Source: Bog-159 sp963785255
GTDB lineage: Bacteria > Acidobacteriota > Terriglobia > Bryobacterales > Bryobacteraceae
DNA: 64,000 nt
Assembly (NCBI GenBank): GCA_963785255.1
Contig: CAWAUR010000013.1
Coordinates: 868,001-932,000, forward strand
Reading direction: 5' to 3'
Shown: positions 52,453 to 61,514 of the stretch, in pieces
Numbering within the stretch: the first letter of the stretch is position 1
How the letters are laid out: every line of letters begins with the position of its first letter
Program-made: the position numbers and the translations under genes
The notes under the pieces: model-generated
Told to the model about the DNA's origin: nothing
Seen by the model: the letters and a program-made list of their open reading frames with translations, nothing else
Database searches by the model: none

Positions 52453-54888
52453 TTGGCGATTGGTTTGACGGCGGCCATTTACTGGCTGCGCGGCGGGTCT
52501 GGCGTTACTGGAACGGCTTGGCAACTGCTGTTTCCTTTGTTCGTAGTCCTTCAGTTACTTCCGTTTCCGTTGTTCGCGATACGGCTGCTGTCGCCTAACC
52601 GCGCGCGCATCCTGGATCGCCTGGCGTGGCTGGAACCGCCGAGGCATGTAGCGTCGCTTTCTATCGATCCTTCGATCACGGTCACTTACTTGGTGCGCGC
52701 GATCGCCTGTTTATTGGTGTTTGTCCTGGTACGCGATGTGACCCGGCGGCTGGCAGGACGGAGCCGCTGGATGGCAGCGATGCCGTTGGTTGCGATCGCC
52801 GCCGTGGAAGCTGTGCTGGGCTTCTTACAAAGCACCCGCGGGGACAACGTACAGGGAACTTACGTCAATAAGAATCACTATGCCGGACTCATGGAGATGG
52901 CCCTCCCGCTGGCTGTGGCGTATAGTCTGGCTCTGGTGGCGCGGCGCGCTTACGCCCGCGCGGCGGGTATGGCGGCGATCGCGGCTGTGACCCTCGCCGG
53001 GCTGGTGTTGTCACTGTCGAAGATGGGGTTTGTGGCCGGATTAGCCGGTCTGCTGGTTATGGGGTGCTGGGCAGCCATTGGCAGGGTGCATGGCGGCAAG
53101 AGATGGTTGCTCATCGGCGGATTAGTTGCGTTGCTTCTGTTCGGCTTTGTCTTCCTTCCATCCGAGGCGTTCATTGAGAATTATGGAGGACTTACCGCCA
53201 CGGGTCAAGCCGCTTTGGAAGGCCGCGGGCCGATCTGGAGTGAGACACTGAGGTTGATTGCGGCCTATCCTGCATTCGGCTGCGGCTTTGGTAACTATGA
53301 AACCGGCTTTTTGAAATACCAGGCGCAGGTAGTGGATCGCGTATTCACTTACGCGCACAACGACTATCTACAGGCCGCCGCGGAACTGGGGCTGCTTGGT
53401 TTCGCGCTGGCCGCGGTGCTGTTGTGGCCGGTGGTCGTGAGGGCTTTTCGCGCGGCGGCGCAAGGCCCGGACCGCACCACGCGCTATCTCGGACTGGCTT
53501 CGGCGGGCGCCATTGCGGCCATAGCGCTGCACAGCGTGGCCGACTTCAATATGTACGTTCCGCCAAACGCGCTGGCCATGGCATGGATCTGCGGCATGGC
53601 AGCCAGCCTTCCGCTGGGCGCGGAGAAATCCGGCGCGGACCGGCATCCGGTATTCTTTCGAAGGCTGGCGGCCGGACTGGCTCTTCTGCTGGCTCTATAT
53701 GCCCCTGTGCGCATCGTATTCGACTCGCAGTTTCGTAGCGACTTACAGGCGGAGAGCGTGTTTTGCCGCTTTGGTATCTGCGATACCGATGCGGTGATTA
53801 CGGCACAGAAACTGGCGCACGGCGGGCAGGCCGCCGCGGTGCCTGTGCCCGTGTTGTTGAGCGCACTTGGCAGAGATCCCAACGGTCCCACACGCTGGTG
53901 TGACGCAGGCGACGCTCTGCTCCGCGCCGGGCGCGACACGGACGCCACCTATTGTTATAAGCAGGCGCTGGAACTGGGTCCGCACATCCCAACGGTTCTG
54001 ATGCAGGCGGCGGATTTCTATTACGCGACGCATCAGACACGCACGGCCATCACACAGATGACGCGAGTGTTGGCGGATACGGACGCCTATGACGATTTTG
54101 TCTTCGATTGGTACACAGCCAAGAAACTGCCGGTGAGCGAGGTTTTGGCCGATGGCCTGCCGCCGGGCGGGCGCGCGGCCTCGGCTTACCTGCGCTACCT
54201 GCTGGCAACTGACGGGAAGGGAATGGAGGAAACCTGGACGTGGATCGCCGAGCGCGGTCTCGCCGATAGCCGGCTAGCGCGAGAGTATGTGAATTACTTG
54301 TATGGTAAGCGCGAGTATCAGGCCGCGGCATACGCTTGGGCGAGTTATCTTGGCCCGCATAGAGATGGCTATCTCGAATCCAACTGGGTATTCAATGGCG
54401 GCTTCGAGAGCGGCCTGTCGGATTCGGCGTTCGATTGGCGCATCCACGCGCGCGACGGCGTGGAAGCTGCTGAGGATACCCACGTGGCGCAAACCGGCGC
54501 GCGCTCTTTACGGATTCATTTCGATGGCAAGGAGAATTTCGATTACAACGATGTAGGGCAAACCGCATTCGTGAAGCCGGGACGGTATCTCTTCGAAGCT
54601 TACTTGCGAATCGAAGGAATTACAACAGACAAAGGAGTTGGCTTACATCTCTATGATGCGGAGTCCGGCTCGCGCTTGGATATCAGGTTGGAGGAACTGA
54701 CAGGCACGCACGATTGGACGAAGATAGAACGAGTGGTGGTAGTTCCGCGAGAGACTCGCCTGCTGAAGATAGAAGTGAGCCGGCAACACTCGATGAAGTT
54801 CGATAATCAGATCGCGGGCACGGTCTGGATCGATAGCGTGAAGCTAACGCCCGGTTCAATAGCCGCGCACACCCCGCACGATCGCTAA
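52453..54888 (+). CDS. O-antigen ligase-like protein fused to TPR-like and carbohydrate-binding domains
   Basis: At least 811 aa. About 12 transmembrane helices in res 1-430, with a Wzy_C-type loop: FGCGFGNYETGFLKYQAQVV and YAHNDYLQAAAELGLLGF. A soluble segment with TPR-like helices follows (about 470-640), then a C-terminal jelly-roll resembling CBM4/9 (NWVFNGGFESGLSDSAFDWR ... AGTVWIDSVKLTP). The TTG at 52453 has no ribosome site and cuts into a hydrophobic helix. The frame is open back to 52276 with LCLALLTAVLAYAVFPEGS but no ATG, GTG or TTG, so the true start may be a rare ATT or CTG, or be lost. It overlaps the convergent gene by 33 bp. Confidence 0.75.
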   Translation: MAIGLTAAIYWLRGGSGVTGTAWQLLFPLFVVLQLLPFPLFAIRLLSPNRARILDRLAWLEPPRHVASLSIDPSITVTYLVRAIACLLVFVLVRDVTRRLAGRSRWMAAMPLVAIAAVEAVLGFLQSTRGDNVQGTYVNKNHYAGLMEMALPLAVAYSLALVARRAYARAAGMAAIAAVTLAGLVLSLSKMGFVAGLAGLLVMGCWAAIGRVHGGKRWLLIGGLVALLLFGFVFLPSEAFIENYGGLTATGQAALEGRGPIWSETLRLIAAYPAFGCGFGNYETGFLKYQAQVVDRVFTYAHNDYLQAAAELGLLGFALAAVLLWPVVVRAFRAAAQGPDRTTRYLGLASAGAIAAIALHSVADFNMYVPPNALAMAWICGMAASLPLGAEKSGADRHPVFFRRLAAGLALLLALYAPVRIVFDSQFRSDLQAESVFCRFGICDTDAVITAQKLAHGGQAAAVPVPVLLSALGRDPNGPTRWCDAGDALLRAGRDTDATYCYKQALELGPHIPTVLMQAADFYYATHQTRTAITQMTRVLADTDAYDDFVFDWYTAKKLPVSEVLADGLPPGGRAASAYLRYLLATDGKGMEETWTWIAERGLADSRLAREYVNYLYGKREYQAAAYAWASYLGPHRDGYLESNWVFNGGFESGLSDSAFDWRIHARDGVEAAEDTHVAQTGARSLRIHFDGKENFDYNDVGQTAFVKPGRYLFEAYLRIEGITTDKGVGLHLYDAESGSRLDIRLEELTGTHDWTKIERVVVVPRETRLLKIEVSRQHSMKFDNQIAGTVWIDSVKLTPGSIAAHTPHDR

Positions 54889-56028
54889 GAATGGTCTGAT
54901 AAACACGATGGATACACTGACGCTTTCGAGAAGCGGCGGCGCCAGGGCAATCCATTTCTTGCGCGCGCCGGCTTCCAGCATGATCCACAGAAGCAGCGGG
55001 GAGATCGGCCGGGTGAAGCCAAAGGGATCGTCCATGTAGCCGGGCAGCGTGGCGAGAGCTATGGCGAGGGCAGCGAATAGGGAGATAGAGAGTGTTACGG
55101 GGCTGCGCCGGCATTTTAAGATCCACACGATCGCGAGTGCTAGACTTAGTATCAGTCCGGTCACGGCCAGTAAGTCAGTGACTTCGAGGACCACCCGGGT
55201 CAACGGATCGGCGTTGGACCGCAACCAGAATAAGCGCCGCAACAGGCTCCAACCGGGCAGCAGGAGGTGGTTTAGGTACAGTTCGCGCGGCAGATGCGCG
55301 GATAACCAGGCATACCATGCCAAGGCCGGTATGGTGCTGACGGCGAACCGGGCGGCGCGGCGCCAGTCGCGATCGAGGAGCCGATCGAGCACCAGGGCGG
55401 CGGCCAGCAGCAGGCCGGTTTCGCGCGTGAGAGCGGCTAACATGGCGATCAGCCACACACGATTCCAGCGCCCCTCGTCGCAGTACAGCAGAAATCCGGC
55501 GAACAGGGCGGTGAGCGGTCCGTCCACAAGCATGCGGTCGAAGGACGCCAGCGTCGCGGGAACTGCCATGAACAGCAGGCCCCAGGCGGGCGGGCGCCCG
55601 CGCCGTTGAAACCAGCGCGCGCTCCAATAGACGCCCAACGCGATAAACAGTAACTCGATGGCGATGTAACTGCCGTCGATCCACTTACTTTGGCCGAATG
55701 CCAGCAGCCACGCAGCCATGGGCACAAGCATGCGGCGGAAACGCAGGCTGGCAGAATCGACGTAATGGAAGTAGCCCTTTTTCAGGAACGGATCGTGAGC
55801 TAAGTAGCGATAGAACTGACCGTCGTAACCGTATCCCGGAAAGCGGTACGTTGCGGGCGCGAGGTCCGGCGGAACTGGAAACTCCGCGCCATTGCAGAAT
55901 ACGGCGGTCCAATTACCGGCGAAAGCGTAGTGGATGCGCGCGGCGGTCCAGGCGAAGACGGCCAGGGCCGCCAGCACAGCGAGGGCACAGGCGTCGCGCG
56001 CGGGCCGGCGGGACAAAGCTACTCCCAC
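54856..56028 (-). CDS. Polytopic membrane protein, possible GT-C glycosyltransferase
   Basis: 390 aa with about nine transmembrane helices. The first periplasmic loop contains GYDGQFYRYLAHDPFLKKG, with the acidic residues and aromatic pattern of GT-C enzymes such as mannosyltransferase-like proteins. Later helices carry ALTRETGLLLAAALVLDRLL. Such proteins usually transfer sugars from polyprenyl phosphates at the membrane. The start overlaps the guaA stop by 10 bp, giving an unexpected coupling to GMP synthase. Family assignment is tentative. Confidence 0.65.
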   Translation of the reverse strand: MGVALSRRPARDACALAVLAALAVFAWTAARIHYAFAGNWTAVFCNGAEFPVPPDLAPATYRFPGYGYDGQFYRYLAHDPFLKKGYFHYVDSASLRFRRMLVPMAAWLLAFGQSKWIDGSYIAIELLFIALGVYWSARWFQRRGRPPAWGLLFMAVPATLASFDRMLVDGPLTALFAGFLLYCDEGRWNRVWLIAMLAALTRETGLLLAAALVLDRLLDRDWRRAARFAVSTIPALAWYAWLSAHLPRELYLNHLLLPGWSLLRRLFWLRSNADPLTRVVLEVTDLLAVTGLILSLALAIVWILKCRRSPVTLSISLFAALAIALATLPGYMDDPFGFTRPISPLLLWIMLEAGARKKWIALAPPLLESVSVSIVFIRPFLAIVRGVRGY

Positions 56029-57755
56029 TCTATGGTCGCGGGGGGCTTGTTAGTAAGATCGTAAAATACGCCACTTACTCCAGGAACGGAGACTAACTCT
56101 GAAGATATAGCGTCAAGTAAGTCGGGCTGCATGACCACGGACTGGGCGGTCATACCGTCGACCGAATCAATGGGCCGGAGGACCACGGAATCCGGCGCAG
56201 CGGCCGTGCCGAGCGGGATGAGAACCACCGGCATCTGCCAGATCTGCCGGTCGAAGCCGCTGGCGTGCGAGAGACGCCGGACGATGGCATCGGCCTGACG
56301 CAGACGAGCGAGCCGTACGGGTGTGAGGGCACTGGCGCGTACGCGCATTTCGGAGAGCGGCGCGGCGGTACGCACGCGCGCGACCACGCGATTCACGCCG
56401 GAGATGCGATTGATCAGTTCGGTGGCGAGCTCCCGGTCGAGCGTGTCGATCGACAGTACGGGCGCATACGTGCGGCTATCGCCCTGCACGCCGACCGAGT
56501 GGACCGGCACGATCCCGCCTTCGGCGACGGCCTCGACATCGGCATCGGTTTCGGAGCAGAGACAGCGGATGGCCAGGCCGGGTCCGGGGAACGGGTGACG
56601 GTCGAGGATCTCGGCGGGCAGGCCCAGCTCGCGGCCGATCTCGCGCACTTCGTCTTTGTAGTAGGAACGCAGCGGCTCGACAATACGGCCAGCGTCGATC
56701 AAGCGTTGAATCCCGGGGACGCGATTGTGGTGAGTCTTGATGACCGCGGCTTTTTCGGTGCCACCGGACTCGATGGTATCGGGATAAATAGTGCCCTGGC
56801 CGAGAATCCAACCGCCCTCGAGCAGGTGGCGGGATTCCAGGATGCGCTCCTGAACACGGACGAATTCTTCACCGATGATGTGGCGCTTCGATTCGGGATC
56901 GCGGGCTTCGGCAAGCGGCGGGAGGAACTGCTCTTCGGCATGTTCGATGGCGATGCCGGGAATGGAATGCATGGCGTCGGTTTCGCCTTCGCGCATCAGG
57001 CCGGTATCGACATAGACGCCTTCGACGCGATCGGCGCCGAGAGCGCGTTGGCAGAGCGCGCAAGCCACGGTGGAATCGACGCCGCCGCTGACGAAGAAAA
57101 ACACGCTGCGATTCCCAACGCACTGGCGGATTTCCCGCTCGATTTGGGGAACGCGATGGCGCGGATCCCAATCGCGGATGCAGCCGCAGATGCCGAACAG
57201 GAAATTGGAGAGGATGTCGCGGCCGCGCGTGGTGTGGGCCACCTCGGGATGAAACTGGACGGCGTACAGGCCGCGCGCGGGCGCTTCGATGGCGGCGATG
57301 GCGCAGGTGACAGTGCTGGCGAGGACGGAAAACCCGGGGGGGGGAGCGGTGACCAGGTCGCGATGGCTCATCCAGATTTGCTGCGGACCGGAGACGCCTT
57401 CAAACAGCGCGCTGGAGGCGCCATCAAGTTCCAGTGTGGCCGAGCCATACTCGCCCTTTTCGCCTAACTGAACGGTTCCTCCGAGCAGATGCGCCATAAG
57501 CTGCTGGCCGTAGCAGATGCCCAGCACGCGCGGGCCTTTGGAGAATATGGCGGGATCGACGGTGGGGCTGGAGGGATCGTAGACGCTATTGGGTCCGCCG
57601 GAGATGATCAGGCCTTTGGCGGCGGATAGTTCGGCGGCGGGGGTTTCGCTGGGACGGACTTCGGAGTAGACACCGAGATCGCGAACTTTACGGGCGATCA
57701 GGTGGCAATATTGGCCTCCCGCGTCGAGGACGACGATTTGGGGGGGGGAGTTCAT
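56019..57755 (-). CDS. guaA: GMP synthase (glutamine-hydrolysing)
   Basis: 578 aa, longer than the common ~520 aa form, in line with enlarged GuaA variants. Converts XMP to GMP with glutamine and ATP. N-terminal glutaminase: GICYGQQ with the nucleophile Cys, and QFHPEV with catalytic His and Glu. The ATP-pyrophosphatase domain has the P-loop SGGVDSTVACAL (about 226-237) and VEGVYVDTGLMREGE. The C-terminal dimerisation domain ends NKPPATIEWE, as expected. Start ATG 57755 follows a run of nine C on the plus strand (GGGGG-type site on the coding strand). Confidence 0.96.
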   Translation of the reverse strand: MNSPPQIVVLDAGGQYCHLIARKVRDLGVYSEVRPSETPAAELSAAKGLIISGGPNSVYDPSSPTVDPAIFSKGPRVLGICYGQQLMAHLLGGTVQLGEKGEYGSATLELDGASSALFEGVSGPQQIWMSHRDLVTAPPPGFSVLASTVTCAIAAIEAPARGLYAVQFHPEVAHTTRGRDILSNFLFGICGCIRDWDPRHRVPQIEREIRQCVGNRSVFFFVSGGVDSTVACALCQRALGADRVEGVYVDTGLMREGETDAMHSIPGIAIEHAEEQFLPPLAEARDPESKRHIIGEEFVRVQERILESRHLLEGGWILGQGTIYPDTIESGGTEKAAVIKTHHNRVPGIQRLIDAGRIVEPLRSYYKDEVREIGRELGLPAEILDRHPFPGPGLAIRCLCSETDADVEAVAEGGIVPVHSVGVQGDSRTYAPVLSIDTLDRELATELINRISGVNRVVARVRTAAPLSEMRVRASALTPVRLARLRQADAIVRRLSHASGFDRQIWQMPVVLIPLGTAAAPDSVVLRPIDSVDGMTAQSVVMQPDLLDAISSELVSVPGVSGVFYDLTNKPPATIEWE

Positions 57756-57761
57756 GGCTCT

Positions 57762-57803
57762 GGCCGCCTAAAAGGCGGCTGCGGCCAGGATTGGCCGCCC
57801 CAC
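57762..57803. repeat. Solo double-hairpin REP-like element
   Basis: GGCCGCCTAAAAGGCGGCT then GCGGCCAGGATTGGCCGC and CCCAC. Same two-hairpin layout as 23271-23312 and the IS ends, with the C/G stem variant seen at the left IS end. Located 7 bp upstream of guaA. Confidence 0.85.
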
Positions 57804-57840
57804 GGTAAAAATTCGACAGTGTCCCGCCAGCAAAGGTAGG

Positions 57841-58084
57841 CGGAGCGGCAGACCACAAAAAACGATGGTCTGCCCCACGGAACAGCACCGGCGGAGCGGC
57901 AGACCACAAAAAACGATGGTCTGCCCCACGGAACAGCACCGGCGCAACGGCAGACCACAAAAAACGATGGTCTGCCCCACGGAACAGCACCGGCGCAACG
58001 GCAGACCACAAAAAACGATGGTCTGCCCCACGGAACAGCACCGGCGCAATGGCAGACCACAAAAAACGATGGTCTGCCCCACGG
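57841..58084. repeat. 51-bp tandem hairpin array (5 copies)
   Basis: Five near-identical 51-bp units beginning at 57848, 57899, 57950, 58001 and 58052. Each contains a perfect stem-loop GGCAGACCA-CAAAAAACGA-TGGTCTGCC followed by CCACGGAACAGCACCGGCG. Between guaA and the S41 peptidase, both transcribed leftward, so it sits after the peptidase gene and in the guaA leader. A single related hairpin is at 60832-60857. Confidence 0.95.
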
Positions 58085-58087
58085 ACA

Positions 58088-58133
58088 AGAGGGCGGCCTA
58101 CGAGGCCGCCGCAGGCTACGAGCCTGCCCCACA
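58088..58133. repeat. Palindromic repeat with CCTACGAGG loop
   Basis: GGGCGGCCTACGAGGCCGCC then GCAGGCTACGAGCCTGC and CCCAC, the same modules as in the epimerase insertion and at 6397. Lies 8 bp beyond the S41 peptidase stop codon. Confidence 0.85.
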
Positions 58134-58140
58134 GTTCTTG

Positions 58141-59760
58141 TCATCGGGCTAGGACGGGGTCGGCCGGCTGGGTGCGCTGGACCAGGACCTTGTGCGCAGT
58201 ATCCAACAGAGCCTTCGCCTTGGGCATGGCTTCCACGGCACGTTCCACTTCGGGATCGGTCTCCACGTTCACGCGATCGCTTTCATCGAGGTTGAAAGCG
58301 GTGATATACATCTCGCGCTTCAGGAGACGCTTCATCCAATCGGAATCCTGGGTGAATTCGGCTTCCGTGAACTCGTAGTTGTTCTTCAGCAGGTAGTCGT
58401 GGAATTCGTTCAGCGTGGTGGCGTCCGGCGACCAGCCTTTGGGCAGTTTGGCGTCGTGCTGGCCGAAATAATAACGTGTAAAGTTGAAGAACGCCGACTT
58501 CATGTAAAGTTCGGTCTGCAGGCGATCTACCTTAGGCTGGACGTATTTTTCGTCCGGCGTGATGCCGCCGCCGCCATAAACCGTGCGCCCGCTATCGGTC
58601 ATCTTCACGTCCTGCATGTCCTTGGGCTCGTCCTTGTGATAGTAGTAATCGAAGAACGACTGGTTGGTGTAATCGCGCTGGATGAGACGGCCGCTGGGGG
58701 TATAGAAATGCGCGGTGGTGAGCGCCAGGCCGGTGTTTTCCGAAAGCGGATAGACGGTCTGAACCAGGCCCTTGCCGAAGGTGGTTTCGCCCAGAATCCA
58801 GGCGCGGTCGTGATCCTGCAACGCGCCGGAAACGATCTCGGCGGCGGAAGCGGATGAGCGGTTGACGAGCACTACGATGGGATAATCGTGACCGTGATTT
58901 CCGTTGCGGGCGGTGTAGACCTTTTCGGGCGAAGAGCGTCCGTGATGGGAAACGATGGTTTGGCCCTTCGCGAGAAACTTATCGGCCACGCCCACGCCTT
59001 CGTTGAGCAGGCCGCCGGGATTGCCGCGCAGATCGAGCACCAGGCCGTGGATGTTGTTCTCCCCGAGTTTTTTCAGGGCGTCTTCGAGTTCCTTGGTGGT
59101 GTTTTCGGTGAACTGCTCGATGAAGACGTAGGCGATGCCCGGCTTCAGCCAGATGGCATTCTTCACGCTGTTGCGCGAAATTTCGTCGCGGGTGACGTTA
59201 AAGGTGAGGGGTTCAGTGGAGCCTTCGCGCGAGATCACGATGGTGACCTGCGTTCCGCGGGGACCTTTCAGCAAATCGGCAACCTCGGTGGTGGTGAGAT
59301 TGTCAGTGGGCTTATCGTTCACCTTCATGATGATGTCGCCGGGGCGGATGCCGGCGCGGTAGGCGGGCGATCCGGCGAAGGGGGCTACCACGATGGTTTT
59401 GCCGTTGAACGGCCGCACCTGCATGCCGACGCCGAAGTAATGGCCTTTTTGATCTTCCCGCAGGAGCTGATATTCGCGCGGATCGAAAAAGTTGGTATGC
59501 GGATCGAGGGTGCGGAGCATGCCGGGGATAGCGCCCTTGTAGATGGCTTTATCGGGGTCGACTTTGTCGGCGAAGTTCTGTTCCACGAGGCCGTAGACGC
59601 TAGTGAACTCCTTAAGATTGGCGGAGATATCGTCGCCATCGCCAACCGTAGCGGCTGCCTGAACTTGGGGACCGACGATGCCGCCGATGAGGGAACAAAA
59701 AACGATCAGGGCTAAGAAGATAAAGAAAGAGCGCGCCATTTGCGGCATCCGGAAAACCAT
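58141..59760 (-). CDS. S41 family C-terminal processing peptidase
   Basis: 539 aa. N-terminal membrane anchor or signal (about res 8-34), then an N-terminal helical region. A PDZ domain (about 110-190) contains HYFGVGMQVRPFNG, SPAYRAGIRPGDIIMKVNDKP and RGTQVTIVISREG. The tail-specific protease core has the nucleophile Ser in VNRSSASAAEIVSGAL and the catalytic Lys about 25 residues later in FGKGLVQTVYPL. GGLLNEGVGVAD and GRLIQRDY are also family marks. Acts in the periplasm to trim or degrade proteins from their C-terminus. The long ~140-residue C-terminal extension is typical of Acidobacteriota versions. Confidence 0.93.
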   Translation of the reverse strand: MVFRMPQMARSFFIFLALIVFCSLIGGIVGPQVQAAATVGDGDDISANLKEFTSVYGLVEQNFADKVDPDKAIYKGAIPGMLRTLDPHTNFFDPREYQLLREDQKGHYFGVGMQVRPFNGKTIVVAPFAGSPAYRAGIRPGDIIMKVNDKPTDNLTTTEVADLLKGPRGTQVTIVISREGSTEPLTFNVTRDEISRNSVKNAIWLKPGIAYVFIEQFTENTTKELEDALKKLGENNIHGLVLDLRGNPGGLLNEGVGVADKFLAKGQTIVSHHGRSSPEKVYTARNGNHGHDYPIVVLVNRSSASAAEIVSGALQDHDRAWILGETTFGKGLVQTVYPLSENTGLALTTAHFYTPSGRLIQRDYTNQSFFDYYYHKDEPKDMQDVKMTDSGRTVYGGGGITPDEKYVQPKVDRLQTELYMKSAFFNFTRYYFGQHDAKLPKGWSPDATTLNEFHDYLLKNNYEFTEAEFTQDSDWMKRLLKREMYITAFNLDESDRVNVETDPEVERAVEAMPKAKALLDTAHKVLVQRTQPADPVLAR

Positions 59761-59822
59761 CCTTGCTTTGAGTATACCTGATGATTGGACGCACGGGGGA
59801 GCGGTTTGGCACGCTTCGCGTG

Positions 59823-59853
59823 CCGGGGGGACAGGCCGGGAGGCCTGTCCTAC
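59823..59853. repeat. Palindromic repeat GGACAGGCC family
   Basis: GGGGGGACAGGCCGGGAGGC then CTGTCCTACCC. Reverse-orientation copy of the module at 16894 and 30260. Abuts the stop codon of the HDOD gene. Confidence 0.75.
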
Positions 59854-59854
59854 C

Positions 59855-60697
59855 CTAAATGGGCGCGGCGGAGAGGCGCGTGGCCAGGGAAGCTTTGAAG
59901 TCTGCCTCGGACTTGCCTCGGGCGAAGGACTGAGCGTTGGGAAGGCAGGCGATCAGTTGCGCGTAGGTCCAGGGCCGATCCTGGGGAAAAGCCACGTAGC
60001 CTAGCGTATCGCTGAGACGCCAGCTTACTTTCACTACGTTATCGAGGCTGGCTTCGCCCTCCACCGGATCCTCGTGGTGCACGGCGATGGCGGCGGCCAA
60101 TTCGTCGGGAAAGTCCCAATCCTGGGCCAGGTAGCAGCCGGCCAGGCAATGATCGATATCGAAAAGATCCTGCTCGGTGCGCAGCAAGTCGAATCCGAAA
60201 TCCTCAGTCACGGCGAGCATGCGGGAGTACTCTTCGGGATAGGCAGACATGAGCCCGAGGGTGCCCAGATTGTGCAGAAGGCCGGCAGTATAGGCGGTGT
60301 CGATGGGTACGCCACAGGCCCGCGCGGCTTCTTCGGCGATCAGGGCGGTGGCCAGGCTATGGATCCAAACTCTGCGTAGCGCTTCCATGCGGACGGAGGC
60401 GCGTACCATGCGATTCATGGCCACCAGCGTGGCCATGGTTTTCACGCGATCCAGGCCTAGCAGAACGATGGCTTGCGAGACGCTCTTCACTTCATGGCGG
60501 ACGCCGAACAGCGCGGAGTTGGCGAAGCGCAGCAACTCGGCGGAGAAGGACGGATCCATTTTGACGAGTTCGCCGAGATCGCGGATAGCCAGGTCTTCGT
60601 GACCGGCGAGAGCCAGGACGCGCTGGGCGACTGCTGGAAAAGGTGGCAAAAGGCGCAATGCCCAGGGGGCTTGAGGACGGGCTAGGAATGAAGACAT
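59855..60697 (-). CDS. HDOD-domain signalling protein
   Basis: 280 aa, almost entirely an HDOD domain (about 12-220): LLPPFPAVAQRVLALAGHED, MDPSFSAELLRFANSALFG, SVSQAIVLLGLDRVKTMATL and TAGLLHNLGTLGLM. HDOD domains resemble HD phosphohydrolases but usually lack the full metal site; here the HD-equivalent is HN in LLHNLG. They are linked to second-messenger signalling and surface behaviour. Monocistronic; the partner is unknown. Confidence 0.88.
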   Translation of the reverse strand: MSSFLARPQAPWALRLLPPFPAVAQRVLALAGHEDLAIRDLGELVKMDPSFSAELLRFANSALFGVRHEVKSVSQAIVLLGLDRVKTMATLVAMNRMVRASVRMEALRRVWIHSLATALIAEEAARACGVPIDTAYTAGLLHNLGTLGLMSAYPEEYSRMLAVTEDFGFDLLRTEQDLFDIDHCLAGCYLAQDWDFPDELAAAIAVHHEDPVEGEASLDNVVKVSWRLSDTLGYVAFPQDRPWTYAQLIACLPNAQSFARGKSEADFKASLATRLSAAPI

Positions 60698-60831
60698 AGG
60701 CGGTTCCTGGTTATGTATCGGCGGGGCGGCGCTGGAGGATTAGACTTGTGTGCAGGCACTCTGCCCGCCCGCCGGCATTCGAGGAACTGCTGCCAAGCGG
60801 CCAGAGGCCGTCGACATTAGAGGGAAGACAG

Positions 60832-60867
60832 ACCACACAAAACGATGGTCTGTCCGGTCTGTCCCAC
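60832..60867. repeat. Single copy of the 51-bp-array hairpin
   Basis: CAGACCACACAAAACGATGGT then CTGTCC and a short duplication GGTCTGTCCCAC. Matches the hairpin unit of the array at 57841. Lies just beyond the stop codon of the beta-barrel gene. Confidence 0.75.
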
Positions 60868-60876
60868 ACTTGGAGA

Positions 60877-61443
60877 TCAGAAGCGGAAGCCCAGGTTGCC
60901 GGTGAGGACGAACCAGCGGTCACGCTGCCCGTTCGGTCCGTTGGCGAGAATCCATTGCGGAGTGACACCCAGCCAGAAGTGGCGTCCAGGGTCCAGCGCC
61001 AGGGCAGCTTCGCCCTTGAAATAGCCGCCCGCCCCGCTATATGGGGATGGGGCGTAGGGAGCGTTCGGGTTGCCCACGGTGTATCGCTCGTACACGCCGC
61101 CTCCACCGGCCGATATTTCGATGCGGTCATGGTGCACAGGGACGATGAAGCGAACTCCGAAGGGTATCCAAGTGTAACGGTCGTGAACGTCGAAAAATCC
61201 GGCATAGCTGCCCACCACCCCGGTGGGGTCGATGGCCGTGAGGATGCCGCCTTCGAATGCCAGCCAGCGCCGGAAGTGAAAGCTGTATGTGCCGCCGAGA
61301 CTCACGGCCGTGTCCTTTTGGTTCCCGGTGGGGACGTGAAACTGCCAGGCGTAGCCGCCGTTGAATGTGAACTCGTTGCGATCGAAAGACTGCGCGTCAA
61401 TCAGGAACGGGAGGAAGAACCAGAGAAGGGCGAGGCGGCGCAT
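60877..61443 (-). CDS. Outer-membrane beta-barrel protein
   Basis: 188 aa from ATG 61443; a longer in-frame extension to 61506 lacks a signal peptide. Signal peptide res 1-17 (LALLWFFLPFLIDAQ). The mature chain alternates hydrophobic and polar residues in strands (NEFTFNGGYAWQFHVP, TAVSLGGTYSFHF, RIEISAGGGGVYERYTVG) and ends LTGNLGFRF, with the terminal Phe expected for BAM recognition. Probably an eight-stranded OmpA/OmpX-like barrel. Function unknown. Confidence 0.75.
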   Translation of the reverse strand: MRRLALLWFFLPFLIDAQSFDRNEFTFNGGYAWQFHVPTGNQKDTAVSLGGTYSFHFRRWLAFEGGILTAIDPTGVVGSYAGFFDVHDRYTWIPFGVRFIVPVHHDRIEISAGGGGVYERYTVGNPNAPYAPSPYSGAGGYFKGEAALALDPGRHFWLGVTPQWILANGPNGQRDRWFVLTGNLGFRF

Positions 61444-61514
61444 AGGCTTTCCGCCGAGCATGCCGAGGGCCGCACGAAGGCCTGATTCACCTTGTCCGGC
61501 CGCCACGCTATGAT

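Noticed and set aside
57841..58084. The array considered as a CRISPR.
   Set aside because: The 51-bp units are near-identical throughout, with no variable spacers, and no cas genes are present.
57752..58152. Open frames with 17-residue repeated peptides such as VCPTEQHRRNGRPQKTM.
   Set aside because: They arise because 51 bp is divisible by three; no start context, no signal and equal openness in several frames indicate a DNA or RNA structure array rather than a protein.
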